DNA of 64,000 nucleotides from Bacteroidaceae bacterium (GTDB taxonomy: Bacteria > Bacteroidota > Bacteroidia > Bacteroidales > Bacteroidaceae): assembly GCA_017560125.1 (NCBI GenBank), contig JAFYOS010000025.1, forward strand, positions 1-64,000, read 5' to 3'. Positions within the stretch are counted from its first letter, which is position 1, and each line of letters opens with the position of its first letter. A program made the translations under genes and the position numbers. The notes under the pieces are model-generated. The model ran no database searches. It saw nothing but the letters and a program-made list of their open reading frames with translations, and was not told the DNA's origin. Below are positions 1-7,884 of this stretch, in pieces.

Positions 1-1
1 A

Positions 2-565
2 ACTACGATTAATTCAATGGAGGATTACGAGATTCGAGATATTATGAATCGTAACATCCATCCTGATATAACTTTAGACTTTGAATTTCGACAAATAACA
101 AAACAGGAATTATATTGGATACAACCAACATATAATCCTCTATATGGTTCACCCATGCCTGCTCAGCCGCAAATAGTGCAAAGAGCAATATTGGTTCTAA
201 ATTGTATTCCTAGAAATGTTGGAACAATTGTAGCAGAACATGTTCACTATTTTGTAAAATTACCCGGAAATATCGTTGCTGCAGGACAAGAGTTTGATAT
301 CGCAGAAGTGAAAGACGGTTTTGTTACTATGCGTCGTGAAAACTTGTATTGTGATATTCTTGAAGGTAGCACTCCAACAAATATAAAGTATGGTTTTCCT
401 CGTATTGTGCCGATACTTCCTGGTATGACAGGTGTACACAAAGGCATTGTCTTGCAACCAAATGCAAATCTTAATCAAGATATTGAAATAAGTTGGCGTT
501 TGAATGCAGATGGAGCATCTATCAAAAGTGGTAAAATCAAATTAAAAGATGTACCAAGGAAATAA
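2..565 (+). CDS. C-terminal part of a protein cut by the window start; possibly a Schlafen/AlbA-type ATP-binding protein
   Basis: The frame is open to the left edge, with sense codons before the first ATG at 17, so this is probably the tail of a longer protein and not a 182-residue gene. The visible part has no signal peptide, membrane segment or cofactor motif. It begins with a charged segment around 'IRDIMNRNIHPD', followed by alternating hydrophobic stretches that suggest a beta-sandwich. From memory, such a domain occurs at the C-terminus of bacterial proteins carrying an N-terminal AlbA_2/Schlafen ATP-binding domain. That assignment is an inference and needs the missing upstream half. 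The A+T-rich codon use differs from the housekeeping genes further right, which fits an accessory gene. Confidence 0.55.
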   Translation, partial: TTINSMEDYEIRDIMNRNIHPDITLDFEFRQITKQELYWIQPTYNPLYGSPMPAQPQIVQRAILVLNCIPRNVGTIVAEHVHYFVKLPGNIVAAGQEFDIAEVKDGFVTMRRENLYCDILEGSTPTNIKYGFPRIVPILPGMTGVHKGIVLQPNANLNQDIEISWRLNADGASIKSGKIKLKDVPRK

Positions 566-635
566 TGTTTTGCATTATTTTACACCTACTAGTAGGGATT
601 CCGAACTGCGGTGGAGCAAAATTTTAGTGTACCTA

Positions 636-665
636 TTTCTGTTTCAAATATTTTCACTACCTTTG
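636..665 (+). promoter_or_regulatory. Bacteroidetes-type promoter of the candidate small RNA
   Basis: The -7 box TACCTTTG at 658-665 matches the Bacteroidetes consensus TAnnTTTG. A TTTC at 636-639 lies 18 bases upstream, close to the usual -33 TTTG with 19-base spacing. Expected transcript start is near 672. Confidence 0.5.
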
Positions 666-671
666 CATCAA

Positions 672-862
672 AGTAGGAACTCGTCTCTGCGAGACACTGC
701 AGAATGGTGCAGAAATTAGGTGGAGCAATAGCGGGAGATTACGTTTGGAGTATTTCTTTAATGCGAAGATATAAAGCCATTTAGAAAAGAAACTCATTTT
801 CTGGTGGCACCACAGAAAGAAAGTCCTAAATTGTTATAAAACAACAATTTAGGACTTTTTCT
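672..862 (+). ncRNA. Candidate structured small RNA of about 190 nt
   Basis: A promoter-like box ends at 665 and a strong intrinsic terminator begins at 822, with no sensible reading frame between them. Two small hairpins sit near the expected 5' end: GTCTC/GAGAC at 683-687 and 691-695, and CTGCA/TGCAG at 697-701 and 708-712. The sequence was not recognised as tmRNA, 6S RNA or SRP RNA. It could instead be the leader of the small protein gene downstream, although the terminator argues for a free transcript. Confidence 0.4.
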
Positions 863-866
863 TTTT
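822..866 (+). terminator. Intrinsic terminator
   Basis: A 14-base perfect stem (822-835 with 843-856, arm AGTCCTAAATTGTT) closes a 7-base loop and is followed by a T-rich tract. It ends the candidate small RNA. Confidence 0.8.
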
Positions 867-1043
867 CTTCAAAACCTAATTTTGGCAACCTTTTGGCAAC
901 TTTTTGATATTTCTTCGCCGTTTGAGATGCTTGTGGAACCATTTTGAGGGGGCACATTACCAATTTTGCAGTACCGGTTTATTATTACCGAGCGATTGTG
1001 AGGTTTATGCTAATTCCACAACCCGCATCTTTCAATGCCACAT

Positions 1044-1051
1044 TACCTTTG
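1044..1051 (+). promoter_or_regulatory. -7 box upstream of the small GIY-YIG-like gene
   Basis: TACCTTTG fits TAnnTTTG. Its position puts the transcript start near 1058, only a few bases before the ATG at 1064. This rules out the upstream ATG at 944 as the start and suggests a nearly leaderless message. Confidence 0.45.
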
Positions 1052-1063
1052 CAGCAAAAAGAG

Positions 1064-1369
1064 ATGGGTAAAAAGTACAAGGAAATAGTAAGCGAGATAA
1101 ACGATTTTTGTGCGATAGTACAAGTAAACGACATCGGCAAGGCGCACATTGGAATAACCAACGCTCCCAAGCGGCGCCTGTTTTACGAGCACAAGATTAC
1201 AAACGAGAGGCATTGGTGGATATACATCAAGGCCGACTGTGCGGAAACCGCAAGAGCCGTTGAGCGATATTTCATCGACAGGGGCATGAAGGGTGGCACT
1301 GGCGGTGGCGACGATGAAACTATTTATGTATATTGTTTTGTGAAAAAACAGGACGCCCGATTGGCGTGA
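1064..1369 (+). CDS. Small GIY-YIG-like protein
   Basis: This 101-residue protein is read from the ATG at 1064. An ATG at 944 is in frame, but it lies upstream of the -7 box and adds a poorly conserved-looking sequence. The body resembles a minimal GIY-YIG fold: 'AHIGITNAPKRRLFYEH' has the shape of the second motif with its arginine, and a helix with 'ARAVERYF' carries a possible catalytic glutamate. It continues into a glycine-rich 'GGTGGGDD' and ends with 'IYVYCF'. Classical GIY-YIG nucleases cut DNA, and many small relatives have unknown roles. The canonical GIY and YIG triplets are not intact, so activity is uncertain. No partner gene is near. Confidence 0.5.
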   Translation: MGKKYKEIVSEINDFCAIVQVNDIGKAHIGITNAPKRRLFYEHKITNERHWWIYIKADCAETARAVERYFIDRGMKGGTGGGDDETIYVYCFVKKQDARLA

Positions 1370-1467
1370 TAGCAATTTATCGTTAACAGGTAATTGTTCT
1401 GTATTTCGACGCGCCTAATACATGCAGACGCTAATCGTCCGACCACGGTGTGTAACGATTTCCACAC

Positions 1468-2097
1468 CTACCACCCTATTCCACAGGTAGCACAATTGCG
1501 TTCGATAGCTGCGGCCAGTTCGCTTACGCCGAGGCCTAGGATTGCAGCCACATTGGTATAGTGGTCAACGAGTGGCAGGCTATCCGTGTCGCGTTCTATG
1601 AATAGGCGTTCGAGCGGCACTGCCCTGAGCGCGTCGGGGTTGAACAGCGTGCCGAATGATATATGGAAGCCCGCCGCGATGTATTGGCGCAGTTGCTCGG
1701 GCTTTCCACGAAATCCGTGGATTATCCATGCTTGCGTGGGGCGGCACTCCCTGCGAAGACGCATGACGGTCTCCTGCCCCTTTACAACATGTAGGATAAG
1801 CGGTTTTTTCACTGCCTCGGATATTTCTATATGGCGCTTCAGAACCGGAATCTGACGTTCGACATCGGCAGCGCCCTTCGGGATATCTATTCCGCACTCC
1901 CCTATCGCCTTCACGCGGGCATCGCCGGCAATGGCCGCAACAGCATCTATATAGCCGGCCCAATGCTCGTCTATCTCCCACGGATGCAGCCCCACCGACA
2001 CATGGGCGACGCCATCGGGGATAGCATTCCCGCACGAGAGGATGCAACAGCCGTCTGCGGCGTCACCATGATGAGTGTGTATATCGATGAGCCTCAT
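1468..2097 (-). CDS. TatD-family metal-dependent hydrolase
   Basis: A 209-residue amidohydrolase-fold protein of the TatD family, whose members are metal-dependent DNases/hydrolases of the cytoplasm. Metal ligands are visible in order: HTH at residues 7-9, the glutamate of 'GECGID' at 67, His103 in 'ILHVVKG', His127 in 'IIHGFRG' and the aspartate of 'ERDTDS' at 170. It is shorter than the roughly 255-residue E. coli TatD. Short forms are usual in Bacteroidetes, and the complete ligand set argues against decay. It starts 10 bases after the crcB stop on the same strand, so the two are probably co-transcribed. Confidence 0.85.
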   Translation of the reverse strand: MRLIDIHTHHGDAADGCCILSCGNAIPDGVAHVSVGLHPWEIDEHWAGYIDAVAAIAGDARVKAIGECGIDIPKGAADVERQIPVLKRHIEISEAVKKPLILHVVKGQETVMRLRRECRPTQAWIIHGFRGKPEQLRQYIAAGFHISFGTLFNPDALRAVPLERLFIERDTDSLPLVDHYTNVAAILGLGVSELAAAIERNCATCGIGW

Positions 2098-2107
2098 ACC
2101 CGTTTCA

Positions 2108-2491
2108 TTAAGCGTTTATGGAGGTTAGCAGATAGCCAAGGGCCACTAACATGATGCCGGCCACCACGCTCGTCGTCACATAGGCCGCAAACGACAACAT
2201 GTCGCCACCACTGAGCATTGCCAGCGCCTCCTTCGAGAATGTAGAGAATGTGGTAAAGCCGCCGCACAGTCCCACGGCAAGGAACAGGAACCAATTATCG
2301 GGCTCGACAGCCGTGCGGTTGTATAGCCCACACACAACGCCTATCACCAGTGAGCCTACGAGGTTCACCGCGAGCGTAGCCCACGGGAAGCCGCAGCACA
2401 CGCCCTTGAGCGCAAGCCCCACAAGGTAGCGTGCCATTCCGCCAACAGCGCTTCCGCAGCCAACGGCCAGCATAGCATATATTTTTTCCAT
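2108..2491 (-). CDS. crcB: Fluoride ion channel CrcB/Fluc
   Basis: The 127-residue product has four hydrophobic segments and the family signatures: 'GGMARY' near residue 17, an asparagine in the pore helix ('AVNLVGS', Asn43) and the phenylalanine-rich 'GGFTTFSTF' at 77-85 that lines the pore. Fluc proteins form antiparallel dimers in the inner membrane and export fluoride. Many bacteria carry two crcB genes or a fluoride riboswitch. Here a single gene is seen, and no riboswitch was recognised in the 52-base gap upstream. It precedes the TatD-like gene at a 10-base distance. Confidence 0.92.
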   Translation of the reverse strand: MEKIYAMLAVGCGSAVGGMARYLVGLALKGVCCGFPWATLAVNLVGSLVIGVVCGLYNRTAVEPDNWFLFLAVGLCGGFTTFSTFSKEALAMLSGGDMLSFAAYVTTSVVAGIMLVALGYLLTSINA

Positions 2492-2543
2492 ATCAGTGTC
2501 GTGTCGAACAGATTGTGTGTAATTTTATCGTGCGAGGGAGCGG

Positions 2544-2960
2544 CTATTCCAGTCCATCAACCCCTTCGAGCGCCACGCGCTTGCTGTAACAGGTAGCCTG
2601 GAACGAAGCGATGAGCACGCCATCCTGGTTTTTCACCCTCACCTCGCAATAGGGCACCTTGGGGTGGCGCGACACTGCCACAGCCTCGGCGGTCAATATG
2701 TCGCCCAGCATGGCCGAGCGATGATAGAAGATAGATGAATCGATGGCAAAGGTCAACTGCATACCCGAATTCGAAACGGCGGCCAGCGCCACATCGGCAA
2801 GGGTGAATATAGCGCCACCCTGGCACACGCCACCCGCATTCAGATGATGTTCCTTTACTTCGAGCTGCGACTGCGCTACCCCATCCTTCACACTGATGAG
2901 TCGGGCGCCCACAAAGGCAGCAAATTTATCTCCTTGGCTTATAAAATCTTTTAGTGTCAT
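2544..2960 (-). CDS. PaaI-family hotdog thioesterase
   Basis: A 138-residue hotdog-fold protein. The PaaI subfamily core 'HHLNAGGVCQGG' is at residues 38-49, followed by 'AIFTLADVA' with the aspartate at 56 that activates water in acyl-CoA thioesterases of this type. The likely reaction is hydrolysis of an acyl- or aryl-CoA; the substrate cannot be read from the sequence. It lies 2 bases downstream of the esterase gene at 2963-3910 on the same strand, so the two are likely co-transcribed. Confidence 0.85.
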   Translation of the reverse strand: MTLKDFISQGDKFAAFVGARLISVKDGVAQSQLEVKEHHLNAGGVCQGGAIFTLADVALAAVSNSGMQLTFAIDSSIFYHRSAMLGDILTAEAVAVSRHPKVPYCEVRVKNQDGVLIASFQATCYSKRVALEGVDGLE

Positions 2961-2962
2961 TC

Positions 2963-3910
2963 TTAATATCCAAAATATGTAGCAGCATATTCATTCATAG
3001 CCTCCAAAGAGTGCCTGCTGCTATCGGCATCCTTGTCGAGCCCGTGGTTGGAATTGGGATACTCAACCAGCTTATATTCAACACCTGTGGCGCCGAAAGC
3101 GTTCACAAGCGACACCACGTTTTCCCATACCACAAGGGTATCTTGCCTGCCATAGGAGAGCAACGTGGGAGGGGTATCGCTCTTCACGTACGACACGGGC
3201 GAAATGCTGTGCATCAGACGCACAAATTCCTCGCTGCGGGCAATATCCTCGGGCGAAGCGCCCTCGGGGCCCATCTTGGTCATCATCGCCTTGGCATCCT
3301 CGGTTGTAAGGTCGAAGGTCGAGAAGTCGGCAGGCCCCGCCTTTGAATGCACAAACACAACAGGCAGAGGCGACTGCGAGCCCATGCTGTAGCCATAGAG
3401 CATGGCCAGATGTGCACCCGCCGAATAGCCCGAAAGAGCCACCTTAGTGATATTTATTCCCTGTGCCATCAGATACCCCTTTATGGTGGATATGGCAGTA
3501 GCTATCTCTGTAAGCATTGTGGTGAAATCGGTCTTTTCCTCACCGGCCATGTTCAGGAACGAGTAGTTCATGGTGGCTGTCACATAGCCCCTGTCGGCAA
3601 AATAGCGGCACTCCGAAGCCATCGACGCCTTGTCGCCCGATGTCCACGAACCGCCATGCAGGAAGAGCATCAGTCCATGCTCGCGCTCCTTGTCGGCCTT
3701 CGCGGGAATGTATATATCGAGAACATTACGCTCCTTGTTGCCATAGCGCACATCGGAGCAGACGCACACCGTGTCGCCATTCTCGGCAACAGCAGTCGAA
3801 TTGTACATAGGTATCATCGGCGCATCATAGACGTTTAGAACAAAAATTACGAGCCCCGCAATAAAAAGCATAACGAGCGTGCCGGAAATCAGATACGAAC
3901 TCTTATTCAT
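2963..3910 (-). CDS. Exported or membrane-anchored alpha/beta hydrolase (esterase)
   Basis: A 315-residue product from the ATG at 3910. The in-frame ATG at 4003 is rejected because a promoter-like -7 box lies between the two. Residues 7-27 form one hydrophobic segment, either a signal anchor or an uncleaved signal, so the enzyme should face the periplasm. The hormone-sensitive-lipase-like oxyanion motif HGG is at 85-87, the nucleophile elbow 'GYSAG' at 161-165 with Ser163, then an aspartate in 'GRQDTLV' and a histidine in 'NSNHGLD' complete the triad. Family members cleave small esters, often acetyl groups on sugars. The substrate here is unknown. Confidence 0.82.
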   Translation of the reverse strand: MNKSSYLISGTLVMLFIAGLVIFVLNVYDAPMIPMYNSTAVAENGDTVCVCSDVRYGNKERNVLDIYIPAKADKEREHGLMLFLHGGSWTSGDKASMASECRYFADRGYVTATMNYSFLNMAGEEKTDFTTMLTEIATAISTIKGYLMAQGINITKVALSGYSAGAHLAMLYGYSMGSQSPLPVVFVHSKAGPADFSTFDLTTEDAKAMMTKMGPEGASPEDIARSEEFVRLMHSISPVSYVKSDTPPTLLSYGRQDTLVVWENVVSLVNAFGATGVEYKLVEYPNSNHGLDKDADSSRHSLEAMNEYAATYFGY

Positions 3911-3935
3911 AACAATCCTATTTGTGGTTACTGCG

Positions 3936-3943
3936 TAAAGGTA
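3936..3943 (-). promoter_or_regulatory. -7 box of the esterase gene
   Basis: On the minus strand this reads TACCTTTA, one base from TAnnTTTG, about 26 bases before the chosen start at 3910. It supports that start over the ATG at 4003. Confidence 0.45.
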
Positions 3944-4016
3944 AATCAAAAATGGCTTATTCGTGCAAATTATCGAAAAAGATTTTACAACAGACCGCAC
4001 CATTGCCGTTAAGGGC

Positions 4017-4065
4017 TATAAAAAAACAGCGAGCCACGCACCGGTGTTCGGAACGCAGCTCGCTG
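4017..4065 (-). terminator. Intrinsic terminator of the MscS gene
   Basis: On the minus strand an 8-base stem (CAGCGAGC/GCTCGCTG, 4058-4065 with 4027-4034) is followed by a run of T. It lies just past the stop codon at 4084. Confidence 0.75.
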
Positions 4066-4083
4066 ATTGCACTATGCAGTTTA

Positions 4084-4989
4084 TTACTTGCTCATGTTTA
4101 CAGTAATAGTGTTGAAGGGGAAATTGAGTCCCTTCTCGGGGAATGTGCTATAAACAGTCTTGTTCATATCGAAGTATATTCCCCAGTAATCGGCAGCATT
4201 ACACCAAACGCGCACCTTGATATCGATTGAGCTTGCGCTCATTTCTCCAAGCTCAACAAAGGGAGCGGGGGTTTTAAGAATGCGAGCATCCTTCTCCATA
4301 ATCTCGAGCAGAACCTTCTTGGCCAATTCGAAATCGTCGCCATAAGAGATAGAGAACACCATATCGACACGACGGGTCTTCTCGCGCGAGTAGTTATTGA
4401 TGATACCTGTAGAGAGAGGGCCGTTGGGCACGATGATGATGCGGTTGTCGGGAGTCTGGATAAGGGTATTGAAAATCTGAATCTCCTTAACAGTACCGGC
4501 CTGTCCCTGAGCCTCGATGTAGTCGCCCACCTTGTAAGGTCTGAAGAGCAATACCATGACACCACCTGCAAAATTCTGCAATGTGCCGCTGAGCGCCATA
4601 CCGATAGCAACACCGGCAGAAGCGAAGAGGGCTACAAACGACGAGGTGTCGATACCTACTACGCTGATGATGATAATGAGAAGAACGATGAGAGCCACAA
4701 TGTCGATGAAGCTCACAAGGAATGTCTGTATAGAAGCATCAGTGTTCTTCTTACTCATCATTGTCTTCACCAAAGAGATAAGACGCTTAGAAAGCCAGCG
4801 ACCGATGAACCATATAAGAGCAATCTTGATGATGGTAAATCCTATCGAAAGGGCTGCATCGGTTAAATACTTTACAATCTCCGAAATGGTCAATTGCGAG
4901 ATTGAGCTAATTGCGGCATCAATGTTCAGGTTGGTAGCCAAACTGTCGGCGGCAGCCGCAGCCTGCGCCAAGATCAAATTCAAAATCAT
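4084..4989 (-). CDS. mscS: Small-conductance mechanosensitive channel, MscS family
   Basis: A 301-residue inner-membrane channel that opens under membrane tension and protects against osmotic downshock. After a short N-terminal stretch come three hydrophobic segments around residues 45-65, 88-112 and 118-150. The last has the Gly/Ala-rich packing of the MscS pore helix ('ASAGVAIGMALSGTLQNFAGG' region). It is followed by the beta domain with 'RPYKVGDYIE' and the family motif 'VPNGPLSTGIINNYSR'. Length is close to E. coli MscS (286). The gene stands alone with its own terminator. Confidence 0.92.
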   Translation of the reverse strand: MILNLILAQAAAAADSLATNLNIDAAISSISQLTISEIVKYLTDAALSIGFTIIKIALIWFIGRWLSKRLISLVKTMMSKKNTDASIQTFLVSFIDIVALIVLLIIIISVVGIDTSSFVALFASAGVAIGMALSGTLQNFAGGVMVLLFRPYKVGDYIEAQGQAGTVKEIQIFNTLIQTPDNRIIIVPNGPLSTGIINNYSREKTRRVDMVFSISYGDDFELAKKVLLEIMEKDARILKTPAPFVELGEMSASSIDIKVRVWCNAADYWGIYFDMNKTVYSTFPEKGLNFPFNTITVNMSK

Positions 4990-5057
4990 ATGTTATCTAT
5001 TTTATTTATTGTTCAAGCGGATGGTCGTGTTGCCGGGCAAACGCGGCCTCGTTAACC

Positions 5058-5097
5058 GAAAAAAGGCTGTACCTGACAATTCAGGCACAGTCCTTTT
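5058..5097 (-). terminator. Intrinsic terminator downstream of bcp
   Basis: On the minus strand a 12-base stem with two mismatches (arms near 5082-5092 and 5065-5076) is followed by six T. It is positioned to stop transcription of the cyclophilin-bcp operon before the MscS gene. Confidence 0.78.
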
Positions 5098-5152
5098 CTG
5101 AAAATTTCTGCAAAATTACACAAAATCCCGCAAACGACAAAGCCACAGGGCT

Positions 5153-5602
5153 CTATCCTTGCAATATCTGTGTGGCGGCATTCTTTGTATCGACCTTGGT
5201 TATTACGCGCTCTATGATGCCGTCGGGCGATATCACAAACGTGGTGCGCAATATGCCGTCGTACACCCTGCCGGCCATTTTCTTCTCGCCCCACGCACCG
5301 AACTGCTTTATAAGCCTCTTTTCGGTGTCGGCTATCAGCGGAAAATTGAGCTGCTGCTTGGTCTTGAAGCGCATGTGCGAAGCCTCGCTGTCGGCGCTCA
5401 CACCCACCACGGCATAGCCGGCTGCAACAAGGTCGCTGAGTGCGTCGCGCAACGAGCATGCCTCGGCAGTGCAGCCGGGGGTACTGTCCTTAGGGTAGAA
5501 ATATACCACCAGACGCTTACCGGCGAAGTCGCTCACGCGCCACTCGTTGCCGGCCTCGTCCTTGCCCAGATATTCAGGGGCTTTGTCTCCTACGGCAAGC
5601 AT
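5153..5602 (-). CDS. bcp: Thiol peroxidase of the Bcp/PrxQ type
   Basis: A 149-residue cytoplasmic peroxiredoxin that reduces hydrogen peroxide and organic peroxides using thioredoxin. The active-site motif 'STPGCTAEACSLRD' has the peroxidatic Cys44 and a resolving Cys49 five residues later, the arrangement of PrxQ/Bcp proteins. An arginine in 'LRTTFVISPDG' is in the expected position late in the fold. Length is typical. It begins 2 bases after the stop of the cyclophilin gene, so the pair forms an operon that ends at the terminator near 5060. Confidence 0.94.
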   Translation of the reverse strand: MLAVGDKAPEYLGKDEAGNEWRVSDFAGKRLVVYFYPKDSTPGCTAEACSLRDALSDLVAAGYAVVGVSADSEASHMRFKTKQQLNFPLIADTEKRLIKQFGAWGEKKMAGRVYDGILRTTFVISPDGIIERVITKVDTKNAATQILQG

Positions 5603-5604
5603 GG

Positions 5605-6279
5605 TTATTCTATTACCTTAATACTCAATATTCTTACATCCTGGTTGGGACGGTCGAACATGTCGGTTGCCACGTTCTGTATCTTATCGACCACCTCGAG
5701 GCCCTTGGTTATTTCGCCAAACACGGTATATTGTCCGTCGAGGAAGGGAGTACCGCCCACGGTGGTGTAAAGCTTCTTCTGCTCGGCTGTGAGCTCGCCC
5801 ATGCCTACCTCTTTCATTCTCTGGCTCATGCCCTCAATCTCCTCACCGGTATAGACCTTGCCCCACACGATGTAGAACTGGCTTGCCGATGATTTTTTCA
5901 TGGGGTTCACCGCGTCGCCCTCGCGAGCAGCGGCAAGAGCACCGCGCTTGTGCATGATGGTTGGGATGAACTCCGCATCGATTCTATACGAGGGGCCACC
6001 CTCGCCAAGGCGTACACCCTGCTCGGCATATTTCGAGTCGGGGTCGCCACCCTGAATCATAAAATTCTTTATAACACGATGGAACAGCAAGGAATCGAAA
6101 TATTGTTCCTGGGCCAATTTAATAAAATTGTCGCGATGCTTGGGTGTCTCGTTGTAGAGCACAAATTCCATTGTTCCGGCCGTTGTTTCCATTACAACCT
6201 TGGTATTGCCGTTGCTCGATGCGCAACCGCTGAAAAGCATTGCTGCCACAACGAGCAGCATGTAGATTGATTTTTTCAT
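5605..6279 (-). CDS. Peptidyl-prolyl isomerase of the cyclophilin type, lipoprotein
   Basis: From the ATG at 6279 the product is 224 residues with a lipoprotein signal: 'MKKSIYMLLVVAAMLFSGC', with the acylated cysteine at 19. The in-frame ATG at 6339 is rejected because it precedes the promoter box and would bury the signal. The cyclophilin core follows, with 'FHRVIKNFMIQGGD' holding the catalytic arginine, 'GALAAARE' and a 'SQFYI' strand. It probably assists folding in the periplasm or outer membrane. An insertion before the last strands is common in Bacteroidetes members. bcp follows at 2 bases. Confidence 0.93.
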   Translation of the reverse strand: MKKSIYMLLVVAAMLFSGCASSNGNTKVVMETTAGTMEFVLYNETPKHRDNFIKLAQEQYFDSLLFHRVIKNFMIQGGDPDSKYAEQGVRLGEGGPSYRIDAEFIPTIMHKRGALAAAREGDAVNPMKKSSASQFYIVWGKVYTGEEIEGMSQRMKEVGMGELTAEQKKLYTTVGGTPFLDGQYTVFGEITKGLEVVDKIQNVATDMFDRPNQDVRILSIKVIE

Positions 6280-6298
6280 AACAGTATAAAATTTTCCG

Positions 6299-6306
6299 TA
6301 AAGATA
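6299..6306 (-). promoter_or_regulatory. -7 box of the cyclophilin-bcp operon
   Basis: Minus strand TATCTTTA, one base from TAnnTTTG, about 20 bases before the chosen start codon. Confidence 0.5.
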
Positions 6307-6363
6307 AGCCAATAAATCCGAATTTGTCGTAAATTGCACACATTATTATACAACGGCACAGCG

Positions 6364-7884
6364 ATGAAATTTTTCAGAACAGAACAGATACGACACATCG
6401 ACGCCACCACCATAGAGCGCGAACCAATAGCATCGATAGACCTCATGGAGCGGGCAGCCGCTCGGTTGCACAGCGCCATAATGAACCATTTCGGACAACA
6501 GGGATATACATTTGCCCTATTCGCAGGGCCTGGCAACAACGGTGGCGATGCGCTCGCCGTGGCACGCATGCTGCACGCATCAGGCGAGGCTGTAGCCGTG
6601 TGGTTGGTTGCCCCCACAGGCCGTCTGTCGGCCGATTGCAGATGCAACCTCGAAAGGCTGAAACCGATGGGCATACCCACCAACGAGTGCAACGACGAAT
6701 TTGCCGCACCATCGCTACCCGCACGATGCGTGATAATAGACGGCCTCTTCGGCAGCGGACTGAACAAGCCTCTCGACGGGCTGTTCGCCCAAGTGGTCGA
6801 TTTCATAAACAGCACCCCGGCAACCGTCGTGGCCATCGACATACCCTCGGGGCTTCCCGGAGAGGCGGTTATCACCCCCGACAGCAAGGTGGTAAACGCC
6901 GACATCACCCTCACCCTGCAATTCCCGAAGCTATCACTCATGATGCCCGAAAACGAGAAGGCGGTGGGCCATTGGCAAGTGCTCGATATATCACTGGACG
7001 CCACAGCGATAGCCGAGTGCGACACCCCATATCGCTACACCACGGCAAGTGACATTAAAGCGCTCGTGCGCCCACGAAGCAGGTTTTCGCACAAGGGCAA
7101 TTACGGACGCGCACTGCTCGTTGCCGGTTCGTTGGGCATGGCAGGAGCCTCCATACTGGCGGCACGCGCCGCATTGCGCTCGGGAACGGGACTGCTGACG
7201 GTATGCACCCCGTGGGTAAACAACGCCATGGTGCAATGCGCCGTACCCGAAGCAATGACACTGCCCTACCACGGAGAGGCACACCTGTGCTCGGCCCCCG
7301 ACACCGCGCCCTATAGCGCCATAGCCATTGGGCCGGGGCTTGGCACCGACGAAGCGACCGCCAAGGCCCTGCTCGAAACGATGGAGCAATGCAAAGCGCC
7401 ACTGGTGCTCGACGCCGATGCACTGAACATAATATCGTCGCACGAGGGGTGGATAGAGAAGATACCCGCCGGCAGCATCATCACCCCGCATCCCGGCGAA
7501 TTTGCCCGCCTTGCCGGCAAGCACACGGGCCGCATGGAGCAGATAGCCCAGGCAACAGCCATGGCCACACGCCTTGGAATAGTGGTGGTGCTCAAAGGCG
7601 CCTACACCGTCGTCTGCACCCCCGACGGCCAACAGCACTTCAACAGCAGCGGAAACCCCGGCATGGCAACAGGTGGCAGCGGCGATGTGCTCACAGGAAT
7701 AACCCTTGCACTGCTCGCACAGGGCTACCCGCCCACCGAGGCTGCGCTGATGGCCGTATATATACACGGGCTTGCCGGCGACGTGGCTGCAACCGAGCAT
7801 GGATATACAGCAACGACGGCAGGAGACATTGTAAATGCTCTGCCGTCGGCATGGAAAACGTTGGAAGCCCCTCACGCGCGTTAG
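6364..7884 (+). CDS. nnr: Bifunctional NAD(P)H-hydrate repair enzyme (epimerase + dehydratase)
   Basis: A 506-residue two-domain enzyme that repairs hydrated NADH/NADPH. The N-terminal YjeF_N epimerase half (about 1-215) shows 'GPGNNGGDALAVARML', 'DGLFGSGLNKPL' and 'AIDIPSGL'. The C-terminal ADP-dependent dehydratase half (about 225-500) has a ribokinase-like fold with 'HKGNYGRALLVAGS', 'AIGPGLGTD', 'LDADALNII', 'ITPHPGEFARL' and 'GMATGGSGDVLTG'. The start at 6364 is preferred over the upstream ATG at 6334 because the family begins near 'MKFFRTEQIRHID'. It is transcribed away from the cyclophilin gene, and its stop codon overlaps that of the convergent DsbA-like gene by 4 bases. Confidence 0.95.
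   Translation: MKFFRTEQIRHIDATTIEREPIASIDLMERAAARLHSAIMNHFGQQGYTFALFAGPGNNGGDALAVARMLHASGEAVAVWLVAPTGRLSADCRCNLERLKPMGIPTNECNDEFAAPSLPARCVIIDGLFGSGLNKPLDGLFAQVVDFINSTPATVVAIDIPSGLPGEAVITPDSKVVNADITLTLQFPKLSLMMPENEKAVGHWQVLDISLDATAIAECDTPYRYTTASDIKALVRPRSRFSHKGNYGRALLVAGSLGMAGASILAARAALRSGTGLLTVCTPWVNNAMVQCAVPEAMTLPYHGEAHLCSAPDTAPYSAIAIGPGLGTDEATAKALLETMEQCKAPLVLDADALNIISSHEGWIEKIPAGSIITPHPGEFARLAGKHTGRMEQIAQATAMATRLGIVVVLKGAYTVVCTPDGQQHFNSSGNPGMATGGSGDVLTGITLALLAQGYPPTEAALMAVYIHGLAGDVAATEHGYTATTAGDIVNALPSAWKTLEAPHAR

Larger units (their letters stand above)
566..1063. other. Long A+T-rich intergenic region with a candidate small RNA
   Basis: No convincing protein gene lies here. Visible structure: a 12-base perfect palindrome (cctactagtagg, 585-596), the 9-mer ggtggagca twice (611 region and 719 region), a -7 box at 658-665, two small hairpins, a strong terminator at 822-866, and the direct repeat ttttggcaac at 880-889 and 891-900. 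Direct repeats next to an accessory-looking gene could mark the edge of an integrated element, but no integrase or tRNA end is visible. Confidence 0.5.

Noticed and set aside
672-862. tmRNA, 6S RNA or a tRNA fragment at the left end
   Set aside because: No tmRNA tag or T-arm, no 6S-type long rod with central bubble, and no complete tRNA cloverleaf could be drawn; kept only as an unassigned RNA candidate.
944-1063. Longer N-terminus for the GIY-YIG-like protein
   Set aside because: A promoter box at 1044-1051 lies after this ATG, and the added sequence looks non-coding.
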